A DNA stretch of 64,000 bases from Paenibacillus guangzhouensis. Its GTDB lineage: Bacteria > Bacillota > Bacilli > Paenibacillales > Paenibacillaceae. The position numbers were made by a program, and so were the translations under genes. Numbering within the stretch: position 1 is the stretch's first letter; every line of letters starts with the position of its first letter. The stretch is taken from NCBI RefSeq assembly GCF_009363075.1, contig NZ_CP045293.1, positions 620,001 through 684,000 on the forward strand, in the 5' to 3' direction. The notes under the pieces were generated by a model that did no database searches, was not told where the DNA came from, and was given only the letters and a program-made list of their open reading frames with translations. Of this stretch, positions 52,965 through 61,289 are shown piece after piece.

Positions 52965-53561
52965 ATGGTGAAGGTCGGTTTATTTGGGGGGACATTCGAT
53001 CCCATTCATATCGGACATTTACTCTTGGCAGAACATGCATGTGAAGCCTTGGCATTCGACGCCGTATGGTTCATGCCTGCGGCAGATCCGCCGCACAAGT
53101 CTCGTCAGCCTCTCGCGACGGGTGTGCAGCGGCTAGAGATGATCCGACTTGCGATTGAAGGAAATGCATTATTTCATGTCACGGATATCGAAATGGAGCG
53201 CGGGGGCGTATCCTATACGATCGATACGATTGAAGAATTGCAGCGGAGATTCCCGGATCATGCATTTTCGTTCTTGATGGGGGCCGATATGGTGAATTAT
53301 TTGCCGAAGTGGCACCGGATTGATGAACTCGCCGAACGCATTAACTTTGTTGGCGTGGGCAGGCCTGGAACGACCTTGCAGCTCGATCATCTTCCTGCGC
53401 ATATTCGAGATCAAGTGACGATGCTGGAGGTGCCGCTATTCGAATTGTCAAGCACGACGATTCGCGAGCGCGTCAGCGAAGACAAGTCGATTCGGTACCG
53501 GGTGCCGGATCGCGTTCATGAATTCATTCAAAGGAATGATCTATATGAATCGAAGCCGTGA
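52965..53561 (+). CDS. nadD: Nicotinate-nucleotide adenylyltransferase
   Basis: A 198-residue cytosolic enzyme making deamido-NAD from nicotinate mononucleotide and ATP. The nucleotidyltransferase motif GGTFDPIHIGHL (~8-19) and the second motif SSTTIRERV near the end are present. The length is typical. The 3' end overlaps the start of yqeK by 17 bp. Confidence 0.97.
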   Translation: MVKVGLFGGTFDPIHIGHLLLAEHACEALAFDAVWFMPAADPPHKSRQPLATGVQRLEMIRLAIEGNALFHVTDIEMERGGVSYTIDTIEELQRRFPDHAFSFLMGADMVNYLPKWHRIDELAERINFVGVGRPGTTLQLDHLPAHIRDQVTMLEVPLFELSSTTIRERVSEDKSIRYRVPDRVHEFIQRNDLYESKP

Positions 53562-54117
53562 GGCCATTATTGAAGCGGTACGTGGACAAATGCCGGAGAA
53601 GCGCTGGGCGCATACGTTAGGCGTGATGCAGACTTCAATCGAGTTAGCGGAGCGATTCGGAGGAGATCCGGTTCGCGCAGAGCTCGCAGCCATCTTGCAT
53701 GATGTGGCCAAATATTGGTCGACGGATCGGATGGAACGCATCATCATCGACGAGCAGCTGCCTGCGATACTCCTGGAACATGATAAGCAGCTATGGCATG
53801 CGCCAGTAGGCGCCGTGGTAGCTGAGCAAGAGTTCGGCATCACCGATATCGAGGTGCTTGATGCGATTCGTTATCACACATCCGGCCGTGTACAGATGAC
53901 GTTAATGGATAAAATCGTCTGCCTTGCAGACTATATCGAACCTGGAAGAGATTTTCCAGGGGTGAATAATATTCGTCAGTTAGCCAACCATAGCTTAGAA
54001 GAAGGCTTAATTGCCGGATTCGACTCGACGATAGAACTATTGGTATCCAGAAAAAAACGGATTTTCCCGCTCACGATTGATGCGAGAAATGATTTAATTC
54101 AACAATTGGGAGGTTGA
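53545..54117 (+). CDS. yqeK: YqeK, HD-domain Ap4A hydrolase
   Basis: A 190-residue HD-superfamily phosphohydrolase. Metal ligands are visible in RWAHTLGV (His), ILHDVAK (His-Asp) and the late YHTSG region. YqeK proteins are known to hydrolyse diadenosine tetraphosphate symmetrically. The start ATG 53545 has AAGGA 9 nt upstream. The longer frame from 53518 lacks this and would overlap nadD further. Confidence 0.94.
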   Translation: MNRSREAIIEAVRGQMPEKRWAHTLGVMQTSIELAERFGGDPVRAELAAILHDVAKYWSTDRMERIIIDEQLPAILLEHDKQLWHAPVGAVVAEQEFGITDIEVLDAIRYHTSGRVQMTLMDKIVCLADYIEPGRDFPGVNNIRQLANHSLEEGLIAGFDSTIELLVSRKKRIFPLTIDARNDLIQQLGG

Positions 54118-54120
54118 CGC

Positions 54121-54465
54121 ATGCCCGTTCAATCCAAAGAAATATTAAACCTCGCCGTTGCTGCGGCAGAAGATAAAAAAGCGATGAATATCGTCGCACT
54201 TGATTTACAAGGCATTTCCTTGATTGCTGATTATTTTGTGATTTGCCATGGTAATTCCGATACCCAAGTGAACGCCATCATGACAGAAATTCGCAAGCGC
54301 GTTCAAGAAAAAGGAGGCATTATTCGCGGTATTGAAGGGACTGACACTGCACGCTGGGTGCTGATGGATCTTGGCGATGTTATCGTGCATATTTTCCACC
54401 GTGATGAACGTGAATACTATAACATCGAACGTCTTTGGTCGGATGCGAAAGTTGTGAATCTATGA
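54121..54465 (+). CDS. rsfS: Ribosomal silencing factor RsfS
   Basis: A 114-residue protein of the RsfS/Iojap family, with the motifs IADYFVICHGNSDTQVNAI and WVLMDLGDVIVHIFHRDERE. It binds ribosomal protein L14 and blocks subunit joining in nutrient-poor conditions. It has GGGAGG upstream and starts 3 bp after yqeK. It overlaps the next gene by 4 nt. Confidence 0.96.
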   Translation: MPVQSKEILNLAVAAAEDKKAMNIVALDLQGISLIADYFVICHGNSDTQVNAIMTEIRKRVQEKGGIIRGIEGTDTARWVLMDLGDVIVHIFHRDEREYYNIERLWSDAKVVNL

Positions 54466-55373
54466 GTCTAATTGCAGGAACGATCAATCATTTACCAATC
54501 GACCGTGAGGTTTCGCCTTACGGCTTTTTTCTAACGAATGGGGAGCAGGATGTTCTCCTTCACTATTCCGAGATTATCGGCAAAGTAGAACCGGGGATGA
54601 TCGTTGAGGTCTTCATATTCTACGATACAGAAGATCGATTGGCTGCGACCATGAAGAAACCTTATCTGACGCTTGGCGATATGGCGATGCTGGAAGTTGC
54701 TGATGTTCATCCAAGACTTGGATGTTTCCTCGAGATGGGACTTGGTCGTCAGCTGCTGCTGCCGATTCGTGAGCTTCCCGAGCTTAAAGAGCTGCATCCG
54801 AAAGTTGGCGATAAAGTGTTCGTCATCATGGAGCATGACAAGCAAGGCCGCTTGAGAGCGAAGCTTGCTGGCGAACGGGAACTCGCGCCGCTTGCGTTTC
54901 ATGCGCCGAGCTCTTGGCTCAATCAATGGGTAGAAGGTACCGTCTACAAGACGCTTCAAATGGGAACATTCGTCCTCGTCGACGGGGGTGTGCTTGGTTT
55001 TGGCGCGATCGGTATGATTCATAGCTCGGAGCGTCTGCAAATGCTTCGACTTGGTGAACGTGTGAAAGCGAGGGTCAGCTTCGTCCGTGAGGATGGCCGT
55101 GTGAATCTCTCCATGGCAGCGCGCAAAGAAGTTGGACGTGATCAAGATGCGGATCGTCTCCTAGCGTTCTTGAAGGAACGTCCGAATGGCGCAATGCCTT
55201 ATTCCGATCAGACCCCACCGGACATTATCAAGCAGCGGTTCGGCATTAGCAAGGCAGCATTCAAGCGGGCGCTTGGCAAGTTGATGCGGGAAGGCCTTAT
55301 CACGCAGAAAGACAATTGGACGCATTTGAAGCCTGCCGATAACGCATCACCGTCCGATTCGGAGTCCAAATGA
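54462..55373 (+). CDS. cvfB: CvfB-like S1-domain RNA-binding protein
   Basis: A 303-residue protein with S1-type beta-barrels (around 1-65, 65-135 and 150-215; the third shows WVEGTVYKTLQMGTFVLVDG) and a C-terminal winged helix (KQRFGISKAAFKRALGKLMR). This is the CvfB/YitL layout. Known relatives affect virulence or RNA handling. ATG 54462 overlaps the rsfS stop (ATGA), which is preferred over the upstream in-frame ATG at 54435. It is inserted between rsfS and yqeM here, whereas in Bacillus it lies elsewhere. Confidence 0.92.
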   Translation: MSLIAGTINHLPIDREVSPYGFFLTNGEQDVLLHYSEIIGKVEPGMIVEVFIFYDTEDRLAATMKKPYLTLGDMAMLEVADVHPRLGCFLEMGLGRQLLLPIRELPELKELHPKVGDKVFVIMEHDKQGRLRAKLAGERELAPLAFHAPSSWLNQWVEGTVYKTLQMGTFVLVDGGVLGFGAIGMIHSSERLQMLRLGERVKARVSFVREDGRVNLSMAARKEVGRDQDADRLLAFLKERPNGAMPYSDQTPPDIIKQRFGISKAAFKRALGKLMREGLITQKDNWTHLKPADNASPSDSESK

Positions 55374-56152
55374 CGACCTCTTATGCCCAATTCGCCTATG
55401 TCTATGATGAACTGATGGCGGACATGCCTTACCCGGAATGGTTGGCATTTGCACGTGAAGCATGGGCGCGGTACGGTAAGCCGAAGACGATCGTGGATCT
55501 AGGCTGCGGGACGGGAAGCCTGATGATTCCGCTCGCAAGCGAAGGGTATCACGTCACAGGGATCGATCTTTCGTCAGATATGCTCGCCGTAGCTCAGCAG
55601 AAGCTTGAGAGCTCCGTGGTGGGCAGCCGCTTGCTTCGCGAAGGTAAGGTTCGGCTAATCGAGCAAGATATGCGAGAGTTCGAGTTGCCTGGGCCAGTCG
55701 ATTCCGTGATTTCCTTTTGCGATTGTCTGAATTATCTGCTGGAAGAGGAGGATATCCTTCAGACGATGCAGCGCGCCTATGCATCGATCAAGCCAGGTGG
55801 AACTTTTATCTTCGATGTCCACCATCCGCGGCAGTTCGAGCAGTATGAAGCGGAGCAGCCGTTCATCTATAATGAAGACAACGTCGCTTATTTATGGACT
55901 TGCGATCTCGATACCGAGCGGTGCGAAATCGAGCATCATCTTACGATTTTTGCGCGTCAGGCTGAGGCTTCCGCGAAGCAGGATCTCTTCCAACGTTTTG
56001 AAGAGGTACATATCGAACGGGCGTATGATCCATCTTGGATCACGGAGCAGCTTCAGGCCGTTGGATTTAAGGAAGTGCATTTGTTCGGGGACTTTACGTG
56101 GGAAGCGCCGGATGAGGAGACAGGACGCCTGTTCTATATCGCGGTGAAATAG
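55370..56152 (+). CDS. yqeM: YqeM, class I SAM-dependent methyltransferase
   Basis: A 260-residue cytosolic methyltransferase. The SAM motif is VDLGCGTGSLMIPLA (~42-56), motif II is in GIDLSSDMLAVA, and IISFCDCLNYL is similar to other YqeM proteins. It overlaps cvfB by 4 nt. The substrate is unknown. It is the last gene of the operon before the leuS T-box promoter. Confidence 0.93.
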   Translation: MTTSYAQFAYVYDELMADMPYPEWLAFAREAWARYGKPKTIVDLGCGTGSLMIPLASEGYHVTGIDLSSDMLAVAQQKLESSVVGSRLLREGKVRLIEQDMREFELPGPVDSVISFCDCLNYLLEEEDILQTMQRAYASIKPGGTFIFDVHHPRQFEQYEAEQPFIYNEDNVAYLWTCDLDTERCEIEHHLTIFARQAEASAKQDLFQRFEEVHIERAYDPSWITEQLQAVGFKEVHLFGDFTWEAPDEETGRLFYIAVK

Positions 56153-56162
56153 CGGAGCAGCC

Positions 56163-56192
56163 TTGACATATGCGATGTCCTTTTTTTATAAT
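56163..56192 (+). promoter_or_regulatory. Promoter of the leuS T-box leader
   Basis: Perfect TTGACA (56163-56168), 18-bp spacer and perfect TATAAT (56187-56192). Predicted start near 56199. Confidence 0.85.
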
Positions 56193-56199
56193 GCAAAGA

Positions 56200-56492
56200 A
56201 GGTATATGTAGTAGGATATAGAAGACTATGAAGAGGAATATACGTTTTTGATCGAAGTCTGTCAGAGAGTCGGCGGGTGGTGCAAGCCGATGGTTCGTCA
56301 AAATCTACTCGCCTCTGAGTCATACGATCAACTCCGGTAACCGGATCAAATCGTATCGTCTGGCCCGCGTTAAGGGCATCGAGGGAGCACTCGGCAAAGC
56401 ATGCCAAGGGCTAACTAGGGTGGTACCACGGGAGATTCGCCTCTCGTCCCTAGCGACATTTTTTCGCTATGGATGAGGGGTTTTTTAATGCA
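56200..56492 (+). promoter_or_regulatory. T-box leader controlling leuS
   Basis: Roughly 290-nt leader. The T-box sequence AGGGTGGTACCACG is at 56417-56430; its bulge pairs with the free acceptor end of uncharged tRNA. Stem I lies at ~56225-56345, with a CTC (Leu) codon candidate in AAAATCTACTCGCC near 56305. Uncharged tRNA-Leu should stabilise the antiterminator and let leuS be transcribed. It fills most of the gap between yqeM and leuS. Confidence 0.92.
56440..56487 (+). terminator. T-box intrinsic terminator
   Basis: Stem CCTCTCGTCCCTAGCGA / TCGCTATGGATGAGGGG with T6. Its left arm competes with the T-box antiterminator. Confidence 0.88.
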
Positions 56493-56561
56493 ACTGGAAG
56501 GATATGTTTCCGGGTTGCTCATTGCAAATTGCGCTAGTTACTGTAGGAGGATGAAGGATTT

Positions 56562-59003
56562 ATGACACAAGAGATTCAGCAATCACAAGGGTATAACCCG
56601 TTCCTGATCGAGCCGAAATGGCAGAAGTTCTGGGACGAGAACAAGACGTTCAAGACCGTCGACGATTCCAGCAAGAAGAAATTCTACGCGCTGGATATGT
56701 TCCCCTATCCGTCGGGTGCAGGGCTTCACGTAGGTCATCCGGAAGGCTACACCGCAACGGATATCGTGTCGCGTTATAAGCGCATGCAAGGGTATAACGT
56801 TCTTCATCCGATGGGATGGGATGCGTTCGGCTTGCCGGCAGAGCAGCATGCCTTGAATACGGGTGAGCATCCACGCGATATTACGGTGAAGAATATTAAT
56901 AACTTCCGCCGCCAGATTAAGTCGCTAGGCTTCTCGTATGATTGGGATCGCGAGATCAGCACGACGGATCCAGAGTATTACAAATGGACCCAGTGGATTT
57001 TCATCCAGTTGTACAAGATGGGCTTAGCTTATGTTGCTGAAGTGCCGGTGAACTGGTGTGAAGAACTCGGAACGGTGCTGTCGAACGAAGAAGTCATCGA
57101 TGGCAAAAGCGAACGTGGCGGATTCCCGGTTATTCGTAAACCGATGCGTCAATGGATGCTGAAGATTACGGCTTATGCGGATCGTCTGTTAGATGATCTA
57201 GAAGAGCTGGACTGGGCAGAGAGCATCAAAGATATGCAGCGTAACTGGATCGGTAAATCCAAGGGTGCAGAAGTGAACTTTGCAATCGATGGTCACGAGG
57301 GCCAATTGACGGTCTTCACGACGCGTCCAGATACGTTGTTCGGTGCTACTTATTGCGTGCTTGCACCTGAGCATGAGCTGGTTGCTGCGATTACGACAGC
57401 AGAACAAGCGGATGCAGTGAAGGCTTATCAAGATAAAGCGGCGCATAAGAGCGATCTGGAGCGTACGGATCTTGCGAAAGAGAAGACGGGCGTATTTACG
57501 GGCGCGTATGCGATTAACCCTGTAAATGGCGTGAAAGTGCCAATCTGGATCGCCGACTATGTACTTGCGGGTTACGGTTCCGGTGCAATTATGGCAGTTC
57601 CTGCACATGATGAGCGCGATTGGGAATTCGCGAAAACATTCGGCCTGCCGATTATTGAAGTCGTAGAGGGCGGAAATGTTCAGGAAGAGGCTTATGCGGG
57701 GGAAGGCGCTCACATTAACTCTGGATTCCTTGATGGCATGAACAAAGAAGATGCGATGGCCAAGATGATCGAGTGGCTTGAAGCGAACGGCAAAGGACAA
57801 GGTAAAACCACGTACCGTCTACGCGACTGGTTGTTCAGCCGTCAACGTTATTGGGGCGAGCCGATTCCGGTCATCCATCTGGAAGATGGCACGATGAAGA
57901 CGATCCCTGAGGATCAGTTGCCGCTGCTTCTACCGGACGTGGAGAATATCAAACCATCGGGTACAGGTGAATCGCCGCTTGCGAATGTAACGGAGTGGGT
58001 GAATACGGTTGACCCAGAGACAGGCATGAAGGCTCGCCGTGAGACGAACACGATGCCGCAATGGGCGGGCAGCTGCTGGTATTACCTACGTTTCATCGAT
58101 CCGAAGAACAATGATGAGCTGTGCGCGAAAGACAAGCAACAAGCTTGGCTTCCGGTAGACTTGTACATCGGCGGTGCAGAGCATGCGGTGCTTCACTTGT
58201 TGTACGCACGTTTCTGGCATAAGGTTCTCTATGATCTAGGGATCGTAGAAACGAAGGAACCATTCCATAAGCTTGTTAACCAAGGGATGATCCTTGGAAC
58301 GAATAATGAGAAAATGAGCAAATCCCGCGGGAATGTTATCAATCCGGACGAGATTGTGAATGAATTCGGTGCAGATACACTTCGTATGTATGAAATGTTC
58401 ATGGGACCGCTTGAAGCGACGAAGCCATGGAATACGAGCGGCGTTGAAGGTTCATATCGCTTCCTAGCTCGCGTATGGCGTCTAATGATTACGGATGACG
58501 GTCAACTGAATCCGAAGATCGTCGATGGCGAAGGCAGCGAATCCTTCAAGCGCACATGGCATCGCACCGTGAAGAAGGTAACCGAGGATTTCGAAGGGTT
58601 ACGCTTCAACACGGCGATCAGCCAATTGATGATTTTCATTAATGATGCATACAAAGCCGAAGAGCTTCCGCGCCAAGCGATGGAGAACTTCATCCAAATG
58701 CTGTCCCCACTTGCACCGCATATGGCGGAAGAGCTATGGGAGCGGTTCGGACATTCCGGCAGCATCTCTTACGTGGCATGGCCAACGTATGACGAAGCAT
58801 TGACCGTTGATGCAGAGGTTGAAATTGTCGTTCAAGTGAACGGTAAAATTGTCGAGCGTATCATGATCGGCAAAGATCTAGATGAAGCAGGCATGCAGGC
58901 CAAAGCCATGGATCAAGCAAGTGTTCAAGCAGCGATGGCTGGCAAATCTGTTCGTAAAGTGATCGCGGTTAAAGGCAAGCTCGTTAATATTGTCGTCGGT
59001 TAA
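56562..59003 (+). CDS. leuS: Leucyl-tRNA synthetase
   Basis: An 813-residue class I synthetase charging tRNA-Leu. The HIGH-type motif is in [15 protein letters not shown] (~46-60), the CP1 editing domain follows ([19 protein letters not shown] and the [16 protein letters not shown] motif), and the KMSKS loop is [10 protein letters not shown] (~581-590). The length fits bacterial LeuRS. It has AGGAGG upstream. The last 20 bp overlap the convergent comER gene. Controlled by the T-box leader. Confidence 0.98.
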   Translation: MTQEIQQSQGYNPFLIEPKWQKFWDENKTFKTVDDSSKKKFYALDMFPYPSGAGLHVGHPEGYTATDIVSRYKRMQGYNVLHPMGWDAFGLPAEQHALNTGEHPRDITVKNINNFRRQIKSLGFSYDWDREISTTDPEYYKWTQWIFIQLYKMGLAYVAEVPVNWCEELGTVLSNEEVIDGKSERGGFPVIRKPMRQWMLKITAYADRLLDDLEELDWAESIKDMQRNWIGKSKGAEVNFAIDGHEGQLTVFTTRPDTLFGATYCVLAPEHELVAAITTAEQADAVKAYQDKAAHKSDLERTDLAKEKTGVFTGAYAINPVNGVKVPIWIADYVLAGYGSGAIMAVPAHDERDWEFAKTFGLPIIEVVEGGNVQEEAYAGEGAHINSGFLDGMNKEDAMAKMIEWLEANGKGQGKTTYRLRDWLFSRQRYWGEPIPVIHLEDGTMKTIPEDQLPLLLPDVENIKPSGTGESPLANVTEWVNTVDPETGMKARRETNTMPQWAGSCWYYLRFIDPKNNDELCAKDKQQAWLPVDLYIGGAEHAVLHLLYARFWHKVLYDLGIVETKEPFHKLVNQGMILGTNNEKMSKSRGNVINPDEIVNEFGADTLRMYEMFMGPLEATKPWNTSGVEGSYRFLARVWRLMITDDGQLNPKIVDGEGSESFKRTWHRTVKKVTEDFEGLRFNTAISQLMIFINDAYKAEELPRQAMENFIQMLSPLAPHMAEELWERFGHSGSISYVAWPTYDEALTVDAEVEIVVQVNGKIVERIMIGKDLDEAGMQAKAMDQASVQAAMAGKSVRKVIAVKGKLVNIVVG

Positions 59004-59829
59004 CCTCTGGCAGGTGAAAGAGCTCATTTAGTTTATCGAGATCTTCATTGTACTTGTCATGCGTGGTGCGGATCAGTTGATGGAATACGCCTTGCATCTC
59101 TTGGTCGAGCAGACGGATCGCTTCGGCAGTTATGCCGCCGGGAACGGATACTCGCTCCTGAACTTGTTCAGGGGTGAGTCCGCCTTCGGTGAGCAGCTTG
59201 CCGGTGCCAAGGATCATCTCGCTGACGAGACAGGTTGCTTGCTCGCGGTCAATTCCTGTCATCTCAACTGCCGCATCAATCCATTTTTTTACGAAAAAAG
59301 CAATGAAGGCCGGTCCGCAGCTGGAGAAATCCGAAGTCACCCGTGTGTTATGTTCCTCAATCAGCACAGGGCGACTAATGGATTGCAGTAAATCTTCCAG
59401 GAGCAGCCGGTCTTCTCCTTTAATGCGACTACCATACATACACAATGTAGCACCGCTAAGTACGGAATTCGTGATGCTCGGTATGATTTTGGCGATCTTA
59501 CATCGCAGATGATCTTCGAGATGTCGAATTTGTACCGGACTCGTAATGGAGACAAGAATTTGATGATCGGTGACCACCGATTCAATCTCTTCTGTGACTC
59601 TCTTAAATTGCGACGGTTTAACGCATAGAAATATCATGTCGCTCCCAATCACCGTCTCGGTATTGGTGCTGGCAATCTGTAACCCCGGATATTGAGAAGC
59701 CAATTGATGAACCTTCTGCATGGTTCGATTACTGGCGATAATTTGCCCCGGTTCAAGTGCACCGGATTCAATGAACGATTCGATCAGCGTCTTGCCCATA
59801 CTCCCCGTTCCGATGAATCCTACTTTCAT
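58984..59829 (-). CDS. comER: ComER, pyrroline-5-carboxylate reductase-like protein
   Basis: A 281-residue protein of the ProC family. An N-terminal Rossmann motif ([17 protein letters not shown]) and the C-terminal [16 protein letters not shown] region match ProC. The position divergent from comEA-comEB-comEC is that of ComER, which is transcribed opposite to comE in Bacillus. Its role in competence is unclear and it may be a true reductase. ATG 59829 has GGAGG upstream; the longer frame to 59862 is less likely. Its last 20 bp overlap the 3' end of leuS on the other strand. Confidence 0.9.
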   Translation of the reverse strand: MKVGFIGTGSMGKTLIESFIESGALEPGQIIASNRTMQKVHQLASQYPGLQIASTNTETVIGSDMIFLCVKPSQFKRVTEEIESVVTDHQILVSITSPVQIRHLEDHLRCKIAKIIPSITNSVLSGATLCMYGSRIKGEDRLLLEDLLQSISRPVLIEEHNTRVTSDFSSCGPAFIAFFVKKWIDAAVEMTGIDREQATCLVSEMILGTGKLLTEGGLTPEQVQERVSVPGGITAEAIRLLDQEMQGVFHQLIRTTHDKYNEDLDKLNELFHLPEVNRRQY

Positions 59830-59893
59830 CCCGATTCCTCCTTTATGCCATTCCTTAAGCACAACATTATCTCACCACAATAGAATTTTATAA

Positions 59894-59912
59894 GTTTCGT
59901 TAGAAACGAAAC
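59894..59912. promoter_or_regulatory. Perfect inverted repeat between comER and comEA
   Basis: GTTTCGTT-AGA-AACGAAAC, a perfect 8-bp repeat around a 3-nt centre. It has the size and shape of a dimeric repressor site and lies 65 bp upstream of the comER start. It could also be a simple hairpin. Confidence 0.45.
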
Positions 59913-60060
59913 ACCCATATTCTGTTTGGCGATAAAACCTACCTCTAAACGCGGTCGCTCATCATTGAATAAGCCCCGAAAGAGGTTTTCTCACAATATA
60001 TGCAACACAGTTTGACCAACATGCGAGTTTTATTGAATATTTAATGAAGAAGGTGAATGA

Positions 60061-60579
60061 ATGGAACCGTACGGACAACCCGTATCAGGCCCAAAAAGTT
60101 GGATTTTGTTCAGTTGTGTATGCATTGGTGTATGTATACTCGTATTTGCGTGGATACATTCGACATCTATCACAGGGATTCCAGGCTGGACGAAGCTGAA
60201 TGAGCCGATGGCCCAAGCACTCGCTGTCGAACCTCCGAAACCGGATGTCAGACCTGTGAGCGCGTCAGGACAAGCTGTGCAAGAGACGCAGAAGCCCAAA
60301 GCTGCCGCATCGACGATACCAGAACCGGTAACAAGTTCGGGAAGTGCAAATGCTACAGCAGCGGAAGTCTCGCATAACGATACATCAGGCCTGATTCATA
60401 TTAACACGGCGACGATGGAGCAGCTCATGGAGCTACCGGGGATTGGTGAGAGTAAAGCGAAGGCGATTATCGCATATCGTGAGCAGCACGGGAAGTTCAG
60501 CACGATCGAAGGTCTGCGCAAGGTGAAGGGAATCGGACCGAAGATCTATGCGAAGATGCAGTCGAAGCTCGCGCTCTAA
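60061..60579 (+). CDS. comEA: ComEA, DNA-binding competence protein (short form)
   Basis: A 172-residue membrane-anchored DNA receptor for transformation. One membrane segment (~14-33) is followed by a ~75-residue Pro/Ala/Ser-rich linker and a C-terminal double helix-hairpin-helix (INTATMEQLMELPGIGESKA and LRKVKGIGPKIYAKM). The SLBB-type domain that ComEA of Bacillus has between membrane and HhH parts is not visible, which explains the shorter length (Bacillus ~205). The ATG follows GAAGGTGA. It is the first gene of the comE group. Confidence 0.93.
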   Translation: MEPYGQPVSGPKSWILFSCVCIGVCILVFAWIHSTSITGIPGWTKLNEPMAQALAVEPPKPDVRPVSASGQAVQETQKPKAAASTIPEPVTSSGSANATAAEVSHNDTSGLIHINTATMEQLMELPGIGESKAKAIIAYREQHGKFSTIEGLRKVKGIGPKIYAKMQSKLAL

Positions 60580-60634
60580 TCTTGTGTTCTGAGCGATCTG
60601 TCATCGAATGGAATTATACACGCGTCTCAAAAAA

Positions 60635-60643
60635 TGCTACAAT
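60635..60643 (+). promoter_or_regulatory. Possible extended -10 promoter upstream of comEB
   Basis: TGCTACAAT matches the extended -10 pattern (TGn + TACAAT), 36 bp upstream of comEB. The -35 (TTATAC) is weak. It may allow comEB-comEC transcription independently of comEA. Confidence 0.4.
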
Positions 60644-60679
60644 GATCCCATATGAATAGCTGCTGGAGATGAGACGAAC

Positions 60680-61186
60680 ATGCGTAAAGATTGGGACACC
60701 TATTTTATGGATATTGCTTATATGGTATCAACCCGCTCCCGCTGTCCAAGGCGCCATGTCGGTGCCGTACTGGTGCAAGGGAAGAAGTTACTCGGCACGG
60801 CTTATAACGGGGCTCCGATGGGTGTACCTGATTGCGAAGAAGCCGGATGTATGATTGCGGAAGAATACGAACTGAAAATGGTCGACGGCCGTGAAGAGAT
60901 GATCAAGAAGCAGCGCTGCGTACGGACCATTCATGCCGAGCAGAATCTGCTATTGTTCACGGATCGGATTGATCGCGAAGGTTCTGTTGTCTATGTGACC
61001 GATCAGCCTTGCTGGACCTGTGCGAATATGCTGGCGAACAGTGGTGTTGTCGAAATCGTATATCACCGCCCGTATCCAAAGGATAGTGAGAAGGTAATCA
61101 CGATGATGAAGACGAAAGGTATTGTATTCCGACATTTGGCGGGCTATCAGCCGCCGCAGGATACGATTATGCAAGTATCCAATTAA
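60680..61186 (+). CDS. comEB: ComEB, dCMP deaminase-family protein
   Basis: A 168-residue cytosolic zinc enzyme. The catalytic motif is HAE (~92-94) and the zinc ligands are in QPCWTCANML. The Arg/Cys-rich N terminus (RSRCPRRHVGAVLV) is typical of dCMP deaminases, which make dUMP for thymidylate synthesis. It is known to be dispensable for DNA uptake although it is located in the comE operon. Confidence 0.94.
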   Translation: MRKDWDTYFMDIAYMVSTRSRCPRRHVGAVLVQGKKLLGTAYNGAPMGVPDCEEAGCMIAEEYELKMVDGREEMIKKQRCVRTIHAEQNLLLFTDRIDREGSVVYVTDQPCWTCANMLANSGVVEIVYHRPYPKDSEKVITMMKTKGIVFRHLAGYQPPQDTIMQVSN

Positions 61187-61209
61187 CTCGAAAAGTTATT
61201 ATGAGGAAG

Positions 61210-61264
61210 AACCTCTATTCATCCTCCTGAGTGAGATCAGGCGGGATGGGTAGAGGTTTTTTTG
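61210..61264 (+). terminator. Terminator-like hairpin between comEB and comEC
   Basis: Stem AACCTCTATTCATCC...TGA / TCA...GGATGGGTAGAGGTT with T7. It would lower comEC expression relative to comEB. Confidence 0.8.
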
Positions 61265-61289
61265 TCGTATACAGAAAGGATGAATAAAT

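Noticed and set aside
54531-55145. 204-codon minus-strand frame within cvfB
   Set aside because: It overlaps a well-supported gene inside a conserved operon and has no start signals.
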